DNA from: Parabacteroides acidifaciens
GTDB lineage: Bacteria > Bacteroidota > Bacteroidia > Bacteroidales > Tannerellaceae
Assembly (NCBI RefSeq): GCF_003363715.1
Contig: NZ_QREV01000023.1
Location: 1-64,000, forward strand
Direction: 5' to 3'
DNA: 64,000 nt
Within the stretch, counting starts at the first letter, position 1; each line of letters begins with the position of its first letter. The translations under genes and the position numbers were made by a program. This document shows positions 25,512 through 35,349 of this stretch, in pieces. Under the pieces are notes generated by a model. That model worked only from the letters and a program-made list of their open reading frames with translations, was not told the DNA's origin and did no database searches.

Positions 25512-27569
25512 TTAGAAATTCATTAGAAAATCAACGAGATTCGTGTCTCCTTCCAATCCTAAACGCTTTCTGAGGCGATAACGCCGCAGTTCAATCGCCC
25601 GTATGGACACATTCATAAGGGAGGCGATCTCCTTTGTGGAAAGATTCATGCGAAGCAGGCAGCAGATACGGAGGTCGCCGACCGTGATGTCTGCATATTG
25701 TTGGCGCAGGCGGTCCATGAAGTTTTGGTGTGCGCTGTTGAAATAGCTTTCAAACAGGACCCAGTCCGCCTGGTCGTTCAGCGTTTCTTCCATTAAGGTT
25801 TTCATCCGGCTGTAGAGTTTGTTTGGATAGCGTTCGCCTAATACCTCCTTTTGTTTCTCGAGTTCTTCCAGCAGGGTTTGGACAGCCTGGTTGCGTTTGA
25901 CAAGGGCTGTTGTCTGCAACGTCAGTTCGTAGTTTTTGTTCTGAAGTTCGGCCTCGAGCATCCGGTTTTTCATTTCCTGCATCCTTTGCTGCTCGGCCTG
26001 GCGTTCGGCTTCGACTTTTTCCTGTTCTTCCTTGTGCAGGTTCTTCAGGTTGTAACGGAGCGCAGTTTGCACGATAGCCCAGACTAAAGCAATATAGAGC
26101 AGCCATGCCCATACCGTATTGTACCAGGGAGGGCGGACTTCTATCGACAGGGATAGCTCCGGATACGGACCTTTGATGACATACTTACGCACTTTCAGTT
26201 GGTAATGCCCTTCCGGCAGCTGCAAGAAAGAGATTCTTCCGTCGTGTTGCCAGGCCGACCAATCGGACGATACGCCTTCGATCTTGTAGCTGATCTGGTG
26301 GTTGGAAGTGAATATGGTAGTCCCGATCCAGACATTAAGTTCCTGGAAGTTATACGGGAGTGATATCTTTTGGGAAGAGAGCGGCAAATTATGGCTCCCG
26401 GACGAATCGATATATTCCAGTTGGGAAACAGACAGGGGCGCACTGCTGAGACTGTTCCCGATCAGTTCCCGGATGTTAATGAGCAAAGTCCCTTGCATGG
26501 CGGAAACCAATACCAGCGAATCATTCAAGGGGATGATCCGCCTGCCTCGTGTGACAAGGTTCATGTTGTAGTTGTCGAAGAGAAGGCGGCATTTTAGTGT
26601 GCCGATGCCGTCCGCCACATGGAACAGCGCGGCTTCGTTGTCAATCGATAACCAGTAAAGATCGTCGCCAGCCGGATAGACATGTTCGGCCTGTGCAAAT
26701 ATGCCCAACGCTTCCGTATCGCGGAATAGCTGTTTGATCGTGGGAATGGGCGCCTTTTCTGTTTTGAGATAAGGCAGTGCTTCTGTTTCGCTGATCGGGG
26801 TGAATACATTTCCCGCTATCAGCGGACGTTTGAAGTAGCCGAGATTGGTTTGGATATACAGCTCTTCCCCGTCGAGACCGGCGTTGGTCAGTTTGCCTAT
26901 CGAACTTCTTTTACCCAACAACGCGATTGGGGGCTCGAAGGTGATTTGGGTCAATCCGTTATCTAAGGCTACCCAGATTTGCCGGGAATCCTGTACACAG
27001 ATAAAACGGACGATATTGTCTTGCAACTGGTTCTGCAAAGATAAATGTTGGAGAATTGTCCCGTCGGGCGAGGTGATAAACAGCCCTTGCGTCAGGGTGC
27101 CGATAAAGAAGTATGTTCCGTTCGTCGCAAAAGCACTGGGATGTGCGTCCTCGATTTCTTTCGGTAACGTAAAAGGTATTTCGACTGGCGGAGGGTCGAA
27201 CCGGATTTCCGGCGGAACGGTGGTCAGCAGATGATAATGAAGGATACCGTCCGTGTCGCGTGTCCAGCCGCCTAACATGGTCGCATTGCGTGTATAGATC
27301 GTATCGTTGTAATAGGTTACACCGGTCACCTCTTCCTGCCCGGGCAAGGAATACAGTTTCCATGTATTTCCGTCGAACGCAAGCAATCCGGAGTTATTGG
27401 CAGCATACAGCATACCGTCCGGCGTCAGCGAAAAGCCCCAGTTCTGGCAGCTTGCCTTATAATCGTCGACCGTATAGTTCTTGACAAAAACATAGGGAAT
27501 AGCTACTGAAGCGCACACGGCATGAGCCGTGAACAGCATAACAATAAGGATGTTCAGTAGTCTATACAT
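25512..27569 (-). CDS. Membrane propeller sensor with LuxR-type HTH
   Basis: A 685-residue one-component regulator. The signal peptide ends at about residue 20. A periplasmic beta-propeller of two-component-regulator type and a Y_Y_Y Ig-like domain (about 395-475) follow. There is one membrane helix at 482-505, a coiled coil at about 508-575, and a C-terminal LuxR/GerE-like helix-turn-helix at about 628-685 (LSTKEIASLMNVSIRAIELRRYRLRKRLG). No kinase domain is present, so the signal would pass straight to DNA. The ligand is unknown. Targets could include the adjacent SQR-like gene, but no operator is seen. Confidence 0.85.
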   Translation of the reverse strand: MYRLLNILIVMLFTAHAVCASVAIPYVFVKNYTVDDYKASCQNWGFSLTPDGMLYAANNSGLLAFDGNTWKLYSLPGQEEVTGVTYYNDTIYTRNATMLGGWTRDTDGILHYHLLTTVPPEIRFDPPPVEIPFTLPKEIEDAHPSAFATNGTYFFIGTLTQGLFITSPDGTILQHLSLQNQLQDNIVRFICVQDSRQIWVALDNGLTQITFEPPIALLGKRSSIGKLTNAGLDGEELYIQTNLGYFKRPLIAGNVFTPISETEALPYLKTEKAPIPTIKQLFRDTEALGIFAQAEHVYPAGDDLYWLSIDNEAALFHVADGIGTLKCRLLFDNYNMNLVTRGRRIIPLNDSLVLVSAMQGTLLINIRELIGNSLSSAPLSVSQLEYIDSSGSHNLPLSSQKISLPYNFQELNVWIGTTIFTSNHQISYKIEGVSSDWSAWQHDGRISFLQLPEGHYQLKVRKYVIKGPYPELSLSIEVRPPWYNTVWAWLLYIALVWAIVQTALRYNLKNLHKEEQEKVEAERQAEQQRMQEMKNRMLEAELQNKNYELTLQTTALVKRNQAVQTLLEELEKQKEVLGERYPNKLYSRMKTLMEETLNDQADWVLFESYFNSAHQNFMDRLRQQYADITVGDLRICCLLRMNLSTKEIASLMNVSIRAIELRRYRLRKRLGLEGDTNLVDFLMNF

Positions 27570-27606
27570 TGCAGTCTAAACGAGTTTTATATTTTGTAGA
27601 GAATTA

Positions 27607-27640
27607 AAAGGGCTGTAAGCACGATCGCATACAGCCCTTT
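27607..27640 (-). terminator. Terminator of carB
   Basis: A perfect 11-base stem AAAGGGCTGTA / TACAGCCCTTT with a 12-base loop. The minus strand continues TTTTAATTCT. It sits 39 bases past the carB stop. Confidence 0.88.
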
Positions 27641-27679
27641 GTATCCGCTTTTCAGCGGCAAATATAGTTAAAATCTCTA

Positions 27680-30600
27680 TTATTTGTATTCCTGCCAGCT
27701 CTTAATCTGGATGTCTTTTTCTCCCATATTGCAGAAAGCTCCGATGAAGGCGCTTGCCAGGCGGGCGTTGGTGATCAACGGGATGTTATGATCGATCGCT
27801 GCACGACGGATCTTATAGCCATTGGTCAGCTCGCGCTTGCTGTGGTCTTTCGGGATATTTACAACCAGTTCGAACACGTGCTGGCTGAACATATCCATGA
27901 TGTTCAGGTCGCCCTGTTCGTCCGGCCAGCAGACTGCAGTTGCAGGGATGCCGTTTTCGTTCAGGAATTTAGCTGTTCCGTCTGTTCCGTAGATATGATA
28001 ACCTTTGGCGGCCAGCATATGGCACGGTTCCAGCAGTTCGGCTTTGCTCTTGGCAGCCCCTGAAGAAACGAGTACGTTCTTTTGCGGGATCTTGTTGCCG
28101 ACAGCCATCATGGCGGAAAGCAATGCTTCGTCGAAATCGTCGCCGATGCAACCGACTTCACCGGTAGAACTCATATCCACGCCCAATACAGGGTCAGCCT
28201 TGTGCAGACGGGCGAATGAGAACTGGGATGCTTTGACGCCGATCCAGTCGATGTCGAACGCGCTCTTGTCCGGTTTGGTATATGGAGCGTCCAGCATGAT
28301 ACGGGTTGCCGTTTCGATAAAGTTGCGTTTCAGCACCTTCGATACGAACGGGAAGCTGCGGGATGCACGCAGGTTACATTCGATAACCTTCACATCGTTG
28401 TTCTTTGCTAAGAACTGGATGTTGAACGGTCCGCTGATGTTCAACTCTTTTGCGATCATCTTGCTGACCTTCTTGATACGGCGGGCTGTCTCGAAGTAAA
28501 TCTTCTGGGCCGGGAATACCAGTGTAGCATCACCGGAGTGGACACCGGCAAACTCGATATGTTCGGAGATTGCATATTCGACCACTTCGCCGTTCATGGC
28601 TACCGCGTCGAATTCGATTTCTTTTGCTCCCTGCAGGAATTCGGAAACGACAACCGGATATTCTTTCGATACCTTGGCTGCCAGATCCAGGAATTCGATC
28701 ATCTGTTCCTTGCTGTGACATACGTTCATGGCAGCGCCTGACAATACGTAAGACGGACGGATCAGGATCGGGAAGCCCACCTTTTCGATGAACCCGTCGA
28801 TCTCTTCCATACTCGTCAGCTCGGCCCAACGCGGCTGGTCGATACCTAACGTATCGAGCATAGCGGAGAACTTGTGGCGGTTTTCAGCACGGTCGATCGA
28901 CAGCGGGGAAGTTCCCAAGATAGGCACGTTCTGACGGTGCAGCTTCATGGCAAGGTTGTTCGGAATCTGGCCGCCAACCGATACGATTACGCCTTTCGGA
29001 AGTTCCAGGTCCATCACGTCGAGTACGCGTTCGAACGAGAGTTCGTCGAAGTACAGGCGGTCGCACATGTCGTAGTCCGTTGAAACCGTTTCCGGGTTAT
29101 AGTTGATCATGATAGACTTGTAACCCAACTTGCGGGCCGTCTGTGCCGCATTAACCGAACACCAGTCGAACTCTACGGACGAACCGATACGGTATGCACC
29201 CGAACCTAAGATAACGACGCTCTTGTCGTTCGGATAGTAAGCGATGTCGTGTTCGCTGCCGTCGTATGTCATATACAGGTAGTTGGTCAGTTCCGGATGT
29301 TCGGAAGCGATCGTGTTGATACGTTTCACGCTCGGCAGGATGCCCATCTTCTTACGCAGGTTGCGCACGCGGATGTTTTCTTTTTCCATATTGCCTTCCG
29401 GATGCTCCACATAACGGGCGATCTGGAAGTCGGAGAAGCCCAGGCGTTTTGCTTCTTTCAGTACCTCTTCGGGCAGGTCTTCGATCTTATTATAGGAAGA
29501 CAGTACTTTCGTATAGTCTACGATATTCTTCAAGCCGTTCAGGAACCACATCGTGATCTTGGACAGTTCGTGGATGCGTTCTACCGTGTAACCTTCTTCC
29601 AGTGCCTTGGCAACGGCGAAGATACGCAGGTCGGTCGGGTTGGCCAGTGCATCGTCCAGGTTGTCGAATGTGATGTCGTTGTTGCCCACGAAACCGTGCA
29701 TTCCCTGTCCGATCATACGCAGACCCTTCTGCATGATCTCTTCGAAGCTCTTTCCGATCGACATGATTTCGCCTACCGATTTCATGCTCGAACCGATCTG
29801 GCGGCTGACACCTACGAACTTCGTCAAGTCCCAACGCGGGATCTTCACGATCATATAATCGACTTCCGGTGCTTTATAGGCAGAGTTCGGTGTACCCATT
29901 TCGCCGATTTCGTCAAGGCTGTAGCCCAATGCCAACTTGGCAGCTACGAACGCCAACGGATAACCGCTTGCCTTGGATGCCAATGCCGAAGAGCGGCTCA
30001 GACGGGCGTTCACCTCGATCACACGATAGTCGAATGTATCGGAGTTGAAAGCATATTGGATGTTACATTCGCCGACGATACCCAAGTGGCGGATCGTCTT
30101 CGTCGAAAGTTCTTTCAGCAGGTCCAGTTCCTTCTCAGTCAGTGAGCAAGTCGGAGCGACCACGATACTTTCACCGGTATGTACACCTAACGGATCGACG
30201 TTTTCCATGCTTACCACCGTGAAGCAATGGTCGTTCTTGTCGCGGATCACTTCGAACTCGATTTCCTTCCAGCCCTTCAGTGATTCTTCGACCAATACCT
30301 GCGGAGAGTAGGCGAAGGCGCTTTCTGCAAGCGCGCGCAGTTCAGCTTCGTCTTTACAGATACCGCTACCCATGCCGCCTAAAGCATAAGCCGAACGGAT
30401 CATGACCGGAAAACCAATCTTGTAGGCCGCTTTTACTACGTCTTCCAGGTTTTCGCAAGCCTGGCTGATAGGAGTCTTTACTTCTATCTCGTTAAGTTTC
30501 TTTACAAACAGGTCGCGGTCTTCCGTGTACATAATCGCTTCTACGGAAGTACCTAATACTTTTACTCCGTATTTGGCCAGCGTTCCGCTGGTGTACAGTT

Positions 30601-30898
30601 CAGTTCCGCAGTTCAGGGCAGTCTGTCCGCCGAAAGCCAGCAGGATACCGTCCGGTTGTTCTTTTTTGATAACTTCTTCAACAAAGTAAGGAGTGATAGG
30701 CAGGAAATATACCTTATCGGCCACCCCTTCCGATGTTTGAATAGTTGCAATGTTCGGATTGAGCAATACTGTGCTGATTCCTTCTTCCTTCAGCGCTTTC
30801 AATGCTTGTGAACCGGAGTAGTCAAACTCGCCGGCCTGTCCGATTTTCAGGGCACCCGAGCCCAGAACAATCACCTTTTTGATACCACTTTTCGACAT
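27680..30898 (-). CDS. carB: Carbamoyl-phosphate synthase large subunit
   Basis: 1072 residues, the full family length. It has two ATP-grasp halves, each opening with the signature (VLGSGALKIGQAGEFDYSG at about 10-28; VILGSGAYRIGSSVEFDW at about 560), and a C-terminal MGS-like allosteric domain from about 935. It uses ammonia from the CarA glutaminase, bicarbonate and two ATP to make carbamoyl phosphate for pyrimidines and arginine. carA is not next to it in this window. It has its own promoter, short upstream ORF and terminator pair, which suggests individual control. Confidence 0.98.
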   Translation of the reverse strand: MSKSGIKKVIVLGSGALKIGQAGEFDYSGSQALKALKEEGISTVLLNPNIATIQTSEGVADKVYFLPITPYFVEEVIKKEQPDGILLAFGGQTALNCGTELYTSGTLAKYGVKVLGTSVEAIMYTEDRDLFVKKLNEIEVKTPISQACENLEDVVKAAYKIGFPVMIRSAYALGGMGSGICKDEAELRALAESAFAYSPQVLVEESLKGWKEIEFEVIRDKNDHCFTVVSMENVDPLGVHTGESIVVAPTCSLTEKELDLLKELSTKTIRHLGIVGECNIQYAFNSDTFDYRVIEVNARLSRSSALASKASGYPLAFVAAKLALGYSLDEIGEMGTPNSAYKAPEVDYMIVKIPRWDLTKFVGVSRQIGSSMKSVGEIMSIGKSFEEIMQKGLRMIGQGMHGFVGNNDITFDNLDDALANPTDLRIFAVAKALEEGYTVERIHELSKITMWFLNGLKNIVDYTKVLSSYNKIEDLPEEVLKEAKRLGFSDFQIARYVEHPEGNMEKENIRVRNLRKKMGILPSVKRINTIASEHPELTNYLYMTYDGSEHDIAYYPNDKSVVILGSGAYRIGSSVEFDWCSVNAAQTARKLGYKSIMINYNPETVSTDYDMCDRLYFDELSFERVLDVMDLELPKGVIVSVGGQIPNNLAMKLHRQNVPILGTSPLSIDRAENRHKFSAMLDTLGIDQPRWAELTSMEEIDGFIEKVGFPILIRPSYVLSGAAMNVCHSKEQMIEFLDLAAKVSKEYPVVVSEFLQGAKEIEFDAVAMNGEVVEYAISEHIEFAGVHSGDATLVFPAQKIYFETARRIKKVSKMIAKELNISGPFNIQFLAKNNDVKVIECNLRASRSFPFVSKVLKRNFIETATRIMLDAPYTKPDKSAFDIDWIGVKASQFSFARLHKADPVLGVDMSSTGEVGCIGDDFDEALLSAMMAVGNKIPQKNVLVSSGAAKSKAELLEPCHMLAAKGYHIYGTDGTAKFLNENGIPATAVCWPDEQGDLNIMDMFSQHVFELVVNIPKDHSKRELTNGYKIRRAAIDHNIPLITNARLASAFIGAFCNMGEKDIQIKSWQEYK

Positions 30899-30973
30899 AG
30901 TAATTTGGGTTGTTTAATTTATTGATTTTATAGAATGTTATACCGCCTTATCAGATTATGAGGCACAAAAAAA

Positions 30974-31000
30974 ATGCGTTAGTAAAAATAACTAACGCAT
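30974..31000 (-). terminator. Intrinsic terminator between a short ORF and carB
   Basis: A 10-base perfect stem ATGCGTTAGT / ACTAACGCAT with a 7-base loop. On the minus strand an eight-T run follows immediately. It lies 75 bases upstream of the carB ATG and 2 bases after the stop of the short ORF, so it either ends that gene or acts as a carB attenuator. Confidence 0.85.
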
Positions 31001-31001
31001 C

Positions 31002-31106
31002 TTATATTACCAAACGATAATCCTTAGAAATGAAGAAATGAGCTTCATTGTCCGACATATAACCGGAAAAGTACGCTGGATTGTCCTTATGTGCTTTCTG
31101 TGCCAT
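31002..31106 (-). CDS. 34-residue small ORF upstream of carB
   Basis: ATG at 31106, stop at 31002-31004. The product begins MAQKAHKDNPAYFSGYMSD and ends KDYRLVI. It sits 25 bases after a full-consensus promoter, has AGAGG five bases before its ATG, and stops right before an intrinsic terminator. It is therefore probably a real small gene or a leader peptide. I recognise no family. The codons are not enriched for an obvious attenuating residue. If it is a leader, read-through of the terminator would set carB expression. The alternative is an independent small protein with carB transcribed by leakage or from another promoter. Confidence 0.6.
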   Translation of the reverse strand: MAQKAHKDNPAYFSGYMSDNEAHFFISKDYRLVI

Positions 31107-31130
31107 GAACCTCTGTCTTCAAAATTTCGG

Positions 31131-31161
31131 CAAAGATAAGTCTTATATTTCAAACGTGCAA
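31131..31161 (-). promoter_or_regulatory. Promoter of the short ORF and carB
   Basis: On the minus strand: TTG (31159-31161), 20 bases, TATCTTTG (31131-31138). This is a full Bacteroidetes consensus match. Confidence 0.75.
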
Positions 31162-31256
31162 GATAATGATTGGTTCTTTTTGGTTATTGACCGCCAGGCT
31201 CCTGTTAAACATAAAATAGCTTCCTCGGTGATGCGTTGCTTTTACCCTCTTTTTTT

Positions 31257-31329
31257 GCTCCCGTCCGAAAAAAAACCGCCCTTGTCCGAAAAAATATGGG
31301 ACAGGAGCGGAAAAATACGGGACGGGAGC
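31257..31329. repeat. Nested inverted and direct GTCC/GGAC repeats
   Basis: GCTCCCGTCC (31257-31266) is the perfect complement of GGACGGGAGC (31320-31329). Inside lie second copies: TTGTCCGAAAAA repeats CGTCCGAAAAA, and GGGACAGGAGC repeats GGGACGGGAGC. It is 55 bases upstream of the lyase ATG, so it could be an operator pair or a dispersed hairpin. Confidence 0.6.
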
Positions 31330-31384
31330 CCGAGGTGATTCGTTTTTATTTTTATTTTTGTTTCCTATAATAACATTTAAGACC

Positions 31385-33214
31385 ATGAACAAAACATTAT
31401 TTCTTCTTGCAACCTGCCTGCTTTTGTGCCTGGGTATGCATTCCGTTGCTCAAACGTTCGATTACAGTCGCGTGGAGAGTCATCCCCGCCTGTTGATGAA
31501 ACAAGGCGAGGAGCAGGATATACGGAAAAGCCTGGAGGGGAATCCCGAAATGCAGCGTGTCTATAACCAGATTGTCGGAGAAGCCGACCGGTTGATGATC
31601 AAACCGACACTTACCTATAAGAAGGAAGGCCGCCGCCTGCTGGCCGTTTCCCGGGAAGCCTTGAAACGTATTTTCGATCTTTCGTTTGTGTACAGGATGA
31701 CAGGCGAGGACAAATACCGGCTGCGTGCCGAACAGGAGATCGTTTCCGTTTGCTCGTTCGACGACTGGAACCCGTCGCACTTTTTGGATGTAGGCGAGAT
31801 GACGATGGCCGTTGCAATCGGTTACGACTGGCTGTATGACCGGTTGTCGCCCGAGACGAAGAAACTGGCGCGGGAAGCGATCCTGCAGAAAGGTTTCGCC
31901 CCGTCGAACGACGAACAATATAACTGGTTCCTGAAAGCCGAGAACAACTGGAACCAGGTTTGCAATACCGGATTGGTCTATGGCGCCCTTGCTCTTTTGG
32001 AGTCGGACTCAAAGGTGGCGACGGGGATTATCGAACGGGCCATGTCGTCTGTTCCTCTGTCAATGAAGGTGTATGCTCCCGACGGCAATTATCCGGAAGG
32101 ATATAATTATTGGGGATATGGGACGAGCTTCAATGCCATGCTGATTGCCGCGTTGGAGTCGGCGCTCGGTTCGGACGGCGGATTGTGTGCGACCGAAGGT
32201 TTTATGCCTTCCGCCCGTTTTATGCAGTATATGGCGGGTACGACGGGGCTCGCTTTCAATTTCAGCGATGCGCGTGAGACGACTCAGTCTTTTCCGGCGA
32301 TGTTCTGGTATGCTTCCAAGCTGAACGACCCTTCTTTGCTGTGGAACGAAAAGATATTCCTGACGCGTGGAGATACTCATTTTACGGCTGAGGAAGAACG
32401 TTTCCTGCCTATCATCCTGATCTACGGATCGCATTTCAATATGGAAGAGGTGACGCCACCGGTATCGAAAATATGGGTCGGACACGGAAAGGTGCCTGTT
32501 GCCCTGATCCGTACCGGATGGAATGAGGGAGAAGGTTTTTATGTCGGGATCAAGGGGGGTACGGCTTCTGCCAACCATGCCCATATGGACGCCGGTTCTT
32601 TCGTGTTCGAGGCTTTGGGCGTACGCTGGGCGCAGGATTTGGGGATGCAGGAATACTATTCGCTTGAAAAGGAGAATGTGCGCCTCTGGAATAGCAATCA
32701 GGACGGACAGCGCTGGGATGTGTTCCGCTATAACAACTTTGTCCACAACACGCTGACGGTAAACGGTGAGAAGCATCAGGTGAAAGGGACGGTCCCTATC
32801 CTGGCAACCTACACGAAGGATGCCAAGTTAGGAGCCAGCCTGGATATGACTTCCCTGTTCGGGGATGATCTGAAAAAGGCAACCCGCGAGGTGGCCCTAA
32901 TCAAAGAGCAATATTTGCAGGTGACGGACCGTGTACAGGCTGCCGGTAAGCCGGCCTCTGTCCGGTGGACGATGGTGACATCCGCCACTCCGAAACAGAT
33001 CGATGCCCATACGATGGAACTGACGAAAGAAGGGAAAAAGCTGCATTTGGTTCTTGACAGTCCTTCTTCCGCTTCTTTCTCGGTGATCGATAATGTACCG
33101 TCACACAGCTACGACGCCCCGAATCCCGGTTCCGTCCGCATCATTTTCGATGCCGACCTGAAAGCCGGTCAGAAGGAGACGCTGAAAGTACGGTTCGTTC
33201 CGGTTACTCGATAG
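31385..33214 (+). CDS. Heparinase II/III-like polysaccharide lyase family protein
   Basis: 609 residues from the ATG at 31385. An earlier in-frame ATG would spoil the signal peptide, which ends near residue 23 (SVAQ). The N-terminal part is an alpha/alpha toroid (about 60-360) with NNWNQVCNTGL near 185. The C-terminal beta-sandwich begins with the family motif NHAHMDAGSFVFEALG near 395. Such enzymes cleave uronate-containing polysaccharides by beta-elimination in the periplasm. The substrate (glycosaminoglycan, alginate or other) cannot be read from sequence. No SusC/SusD pair or sulfatase is nearby, so this is an isolated gene. Its 3' end overlaps the convergent ligase gene by 11 bases. Confidence 0.82.
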   Translation: MNKTLFLLATCLLLCLGMHSVAQTFDYSRVESHPRLLMKQGEEQDIRKSLEGNPEMQRVYNQIVGEADRLMIKPTLTYKKEGRRLLAVSREALKRIFDLSFVYRMTGEDKYRLRAEQEIVSVCSFDDWNPSHFLDVGEMTMAVAIGYDWLYDRLSPETKKLAREAILQKGFAPSNDEQYNWFLKAENNWNQVCNTGLVYGALALLESDSKVATGIIERAMSSVPLSMKVYAPDGNYPEGYNYWGYGTSFNAMLIAALESALGSDGGLCATEGFMPSARFMQYMAGTTGLAFNFSDARETTQSFPAMFWYASKLNDPSLLWNEKIFLTRGDTHFTAEEERFLPIILIYGSHFNMEEVTPPVSKIWVGHGKVPVALIRTGWNEGEGFYVGIKGGTASANHAHMDAGSFVFEALGVRWAQDLGMQEYYSLEKENVRLWNSNQDGQRWDVFRYNNFVHNTLTVNGEKHQVKGTVPILATYTKDAKLGASLDMTSLFGDDLKKATREVALIKEQYLQVTDRVQAAGKPASVRWTMVTSATPKQIDAHTMELTKEGKKLHLVLDSPSSASFSVIDNVPSHSYDAPNPGSVRIIFDADLKAGQKETLKVRFVPVTR

Positions 33215-35033
33215 AGGTATTTTCGTGTTTCAGGATTTGGATGATTTCCTCTTTCATCTCTTTTGTGATATTGTTTTGCGCACTTGGCTGGATGGTTAGG
33301 ACCCTTTTGGCTGCTATCCGGAATTTATCCGGATGGCAGAAAGAAGGTTCTGCGTATAGTTTTGCCAGCAGGAAATAGGTATATCCCTGTTCGGGCAGGA
33401 TCCGGTTGACATCCAGTAAGTATTGCTCGGCAGACTCATATTGTTGGAGCGCTTCTTTGTTTTGGGCGATCGCGTAATATAGCTGTGGTTCTGCACTTAG
33501 CTGCAAGGCTCTTTTTAACCAGATGATGGCAATGTCATGGCGCCCTGTCTGGCTGAAACATTCCGCTCCTTCATACAAAAAGTCGACTTGGTGATACAGC
33601 TGCTGGTATAGGTTGGCATATTGATCGGCCGCTTGCTCGTACGCTTTGTTTTGATATAGCTCTTTAAGCGTTTTCCATTCTTTATAGGTATAGTAGCAAT
33701 CTTTCTGCCCATAAAAAAGGACGCAGGCAATGATGGCAGCAAGAGCTCCGATATAAGGGGTGTTTCTTTGCTCGCGTTGTTCGTTCTGTTTCGGGTTGGT
33801 TGCGCAGATCACTGCCAGGAACATGAGTAAGACCCAGTATGCAGGCAGTTGGAGCGGATAGGAAAATAACGCAAATATTCCGAGTGCCAATACGCCTCCG
33901 GATGCTCCTATTTGCCGGTGCTTGATGCCGTAATACAGGGAGAAAGCCAGCCAAAGGGCAAACAGGAGCAATCCCGTTATTCCCAGCTCAACACCGATTT
34001 GCAAGTATTCGTTATAAGCATACCGGGGACAGATTGCCGTTTGTTTTTCTATAGGGGAAGCGATTTCCGTGTCGAAGTAATTTGCCTGGGCATGGGCGAA
34101 CGTTGTCGGGAAGCCTCCTATTCCTGTTCCGCTCATCGGATGCTCCATAATTGCTTTGGTCGTGATGTTCCAGATCAGAAGCCGGCGATCGCCAGTCTGG
34201 GACTTTTGAATGTTGCCGGCCAGTATGATTGCTGTGATGATTACGAACAGAACGATAGAAAAGATGGCGAAAAGTTTGTTATGTAGTTGTATGGTCTCTT
34301 TTGTCTGTCTCCACCCGATCATTCTCATCCAGCAAACCCAGATGCCCGAAAGAATAGCGACTATCCATGCCGGGTGATTCGTGTTGGAGAATAAGGCTAT
34401 TGTGATAAAGATTGCCCCAAAGGCGGAAAAGTAGAACAGAAATGTGCGGGATTCCCACCAGGCGAACTTATCACAGTCTTTAAACCGGAGTACAGTGCTC
34501 AGGCAGATAGGGAAGATGACTGCGATATAACCGAAAAACGGTTCCGCCTTTAAAGATATCTGGAGTAGCCTGAAAACAGGGTGTGTGGAGGGTTCGTTGT
34601 TCCCGAAACTACAGATTCCCCATATGGCCGGAACGATCCCCGTAAATATGATGATTGTGATGAAAAAGGGACGGAGTTCCTGATGTGCCAGCAACGTACT
34701 CCTGAGCATAAACCAGAGTGTAATGAGCTGGGCTATAAAAAGGAAACGTTCCGGTTGCAGGTTCCTGTCTTTGTCGTAAGTGATTAAGACAATACCGAAC
34801 AGAAGTAATAGCAGCGCATCCGGTAAAGAGAATATAAAACGGCTTTTTCGGGTGGTAAACTCCATAAGTAGTACACTTCCGGCCAATAATAATGCGGTAA
34901 AATGAAACCAGCATATCCTTCCGGAGAAAGTCCCGTTGGCCAGTTCAGGATTAATTGCAAAAATTGTGCATAAAAGCAACATTCCGCTCGTCGCGAGCAG
35001 AAATAACCGAAGGTAGTAAAGTGAATTGTTCAT
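33204..35033 (-). CDS. O-antigen ligase-like membrane protein with TPR tail (copy 1)
   Basis: 609 residues. About ten to twelve membrane segments lie in the first 420 residues, with a Wzy_C/O-antigen-ligase region (GTGIGGFPTTFAHAQANYF and YNEYLQIGVELGITGLLLF). A soluble C-terminal region of TPR-like repeats follows from about 440. Family members transfer or polymerise lipid-linked glycans on the periplasmic face. Some are protein O-oligosaccharyltransferases, which is possible here because Bacteroidetes glycosylate many secreted proteins. It has the same length and layout as the copy at 44421. Confidence 0.82.
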   Translation of the reverse strand: MNNSLYYLRLFLLATSGMLLLCTIFAINPELANGTFSGRICWFHFTALLLAGSVLLMEFTTRKSRFIFSLPDALLLLLFGIVLITYDKDRNLQPERFLFIAQLITLWFMLRSTLLAHQELRPFFITIIIFTGIVPAIWGICSFGNNEPSTHPVFRLLQISLKAEPFFGYIAVIFPICLSTVLRFKDCDKFAWWESRTFLFYFSAFGAIFITIALFSNTNHPAWIVAILSGIWVCWMRMIGWRQTKETIQLHNKLFAIFSIVLFVIITAIILAGNIQKSQTGDRRLLIWNITTKAIMEHPMSGTGIGGFPTTFAHAQANYFDTEIASPIEKQTAICPRYAYNEYLQIGVELGITGLLLFALWLAFSLYYGIKHRQIGASGGVLALGIFALFSYPLQLPAYWVLLMFLAVICATNPKQNEQREQRNTPYIGALAAIIACVLFYGQKDCYYTYKEWKTLKELYQNKAYEQAADQYANLYQQLYHQVDFLYEGAECFSQTGRHDIAIIWLKRALQLSAEPQLYYAIAQNKEALQQYESAEQYLLDVNRILPEQGYTYFLLAKLYAEPSFCHPDKFRIAAKRVLTIQPSAQNNITKEMKEEIIQILKHENTSIE

Positions 35034-35349
35034 GTTCTTTTTTATATTTAAATTGGTAACAAACTATCCGCAATCTATGGGTAAAACGGGCAGGAATTTT
35101 CTCATAGTCAATCTGTCAGGCTATTGCCAGGCAGATAACAGGAAGTGGAGTGAACAAATATACCCTATAAAACAAAAAGGGGAGCTTGTGAGTTTCCCTT
35201 TTGAAAAAAAAGATTAATCGAAGTGGCAAAAGTAGGTTTTACTTTGTTCCAATGCGGAGGTCTGGATGTGACATTTTGTTGACAATTTATAAATAATAGG
35301 AACACAAATATTTGGAGGATAAACCACTGTTGTTTTTTTTAAATGGAAG
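35034..35349. other. Intergenic region between RND operon and ligase copy 1
   Basis: It holds the terminator hairpin at 35175-35202 and a minus-strand TATATTTG -7 box (35155-35162) without a matching -33. No gene is seen. Confidence 0.5.
35175..35202 (-). terminator. Probable terminator of the RND efflux operon
   Basis: AAAAGGG / CCCTTTT stem with a 14-base loop. On the minus strand it runs into TTGTTTTATAG. It is about 150 bases past the last RND gene. Confidence 0.6.

Noticed and set aside
29249-30145. 298-codon plus-strand frame
   Set aside because: It lies wholly antisense to carB, a gene of certain identity, and shows no domain.
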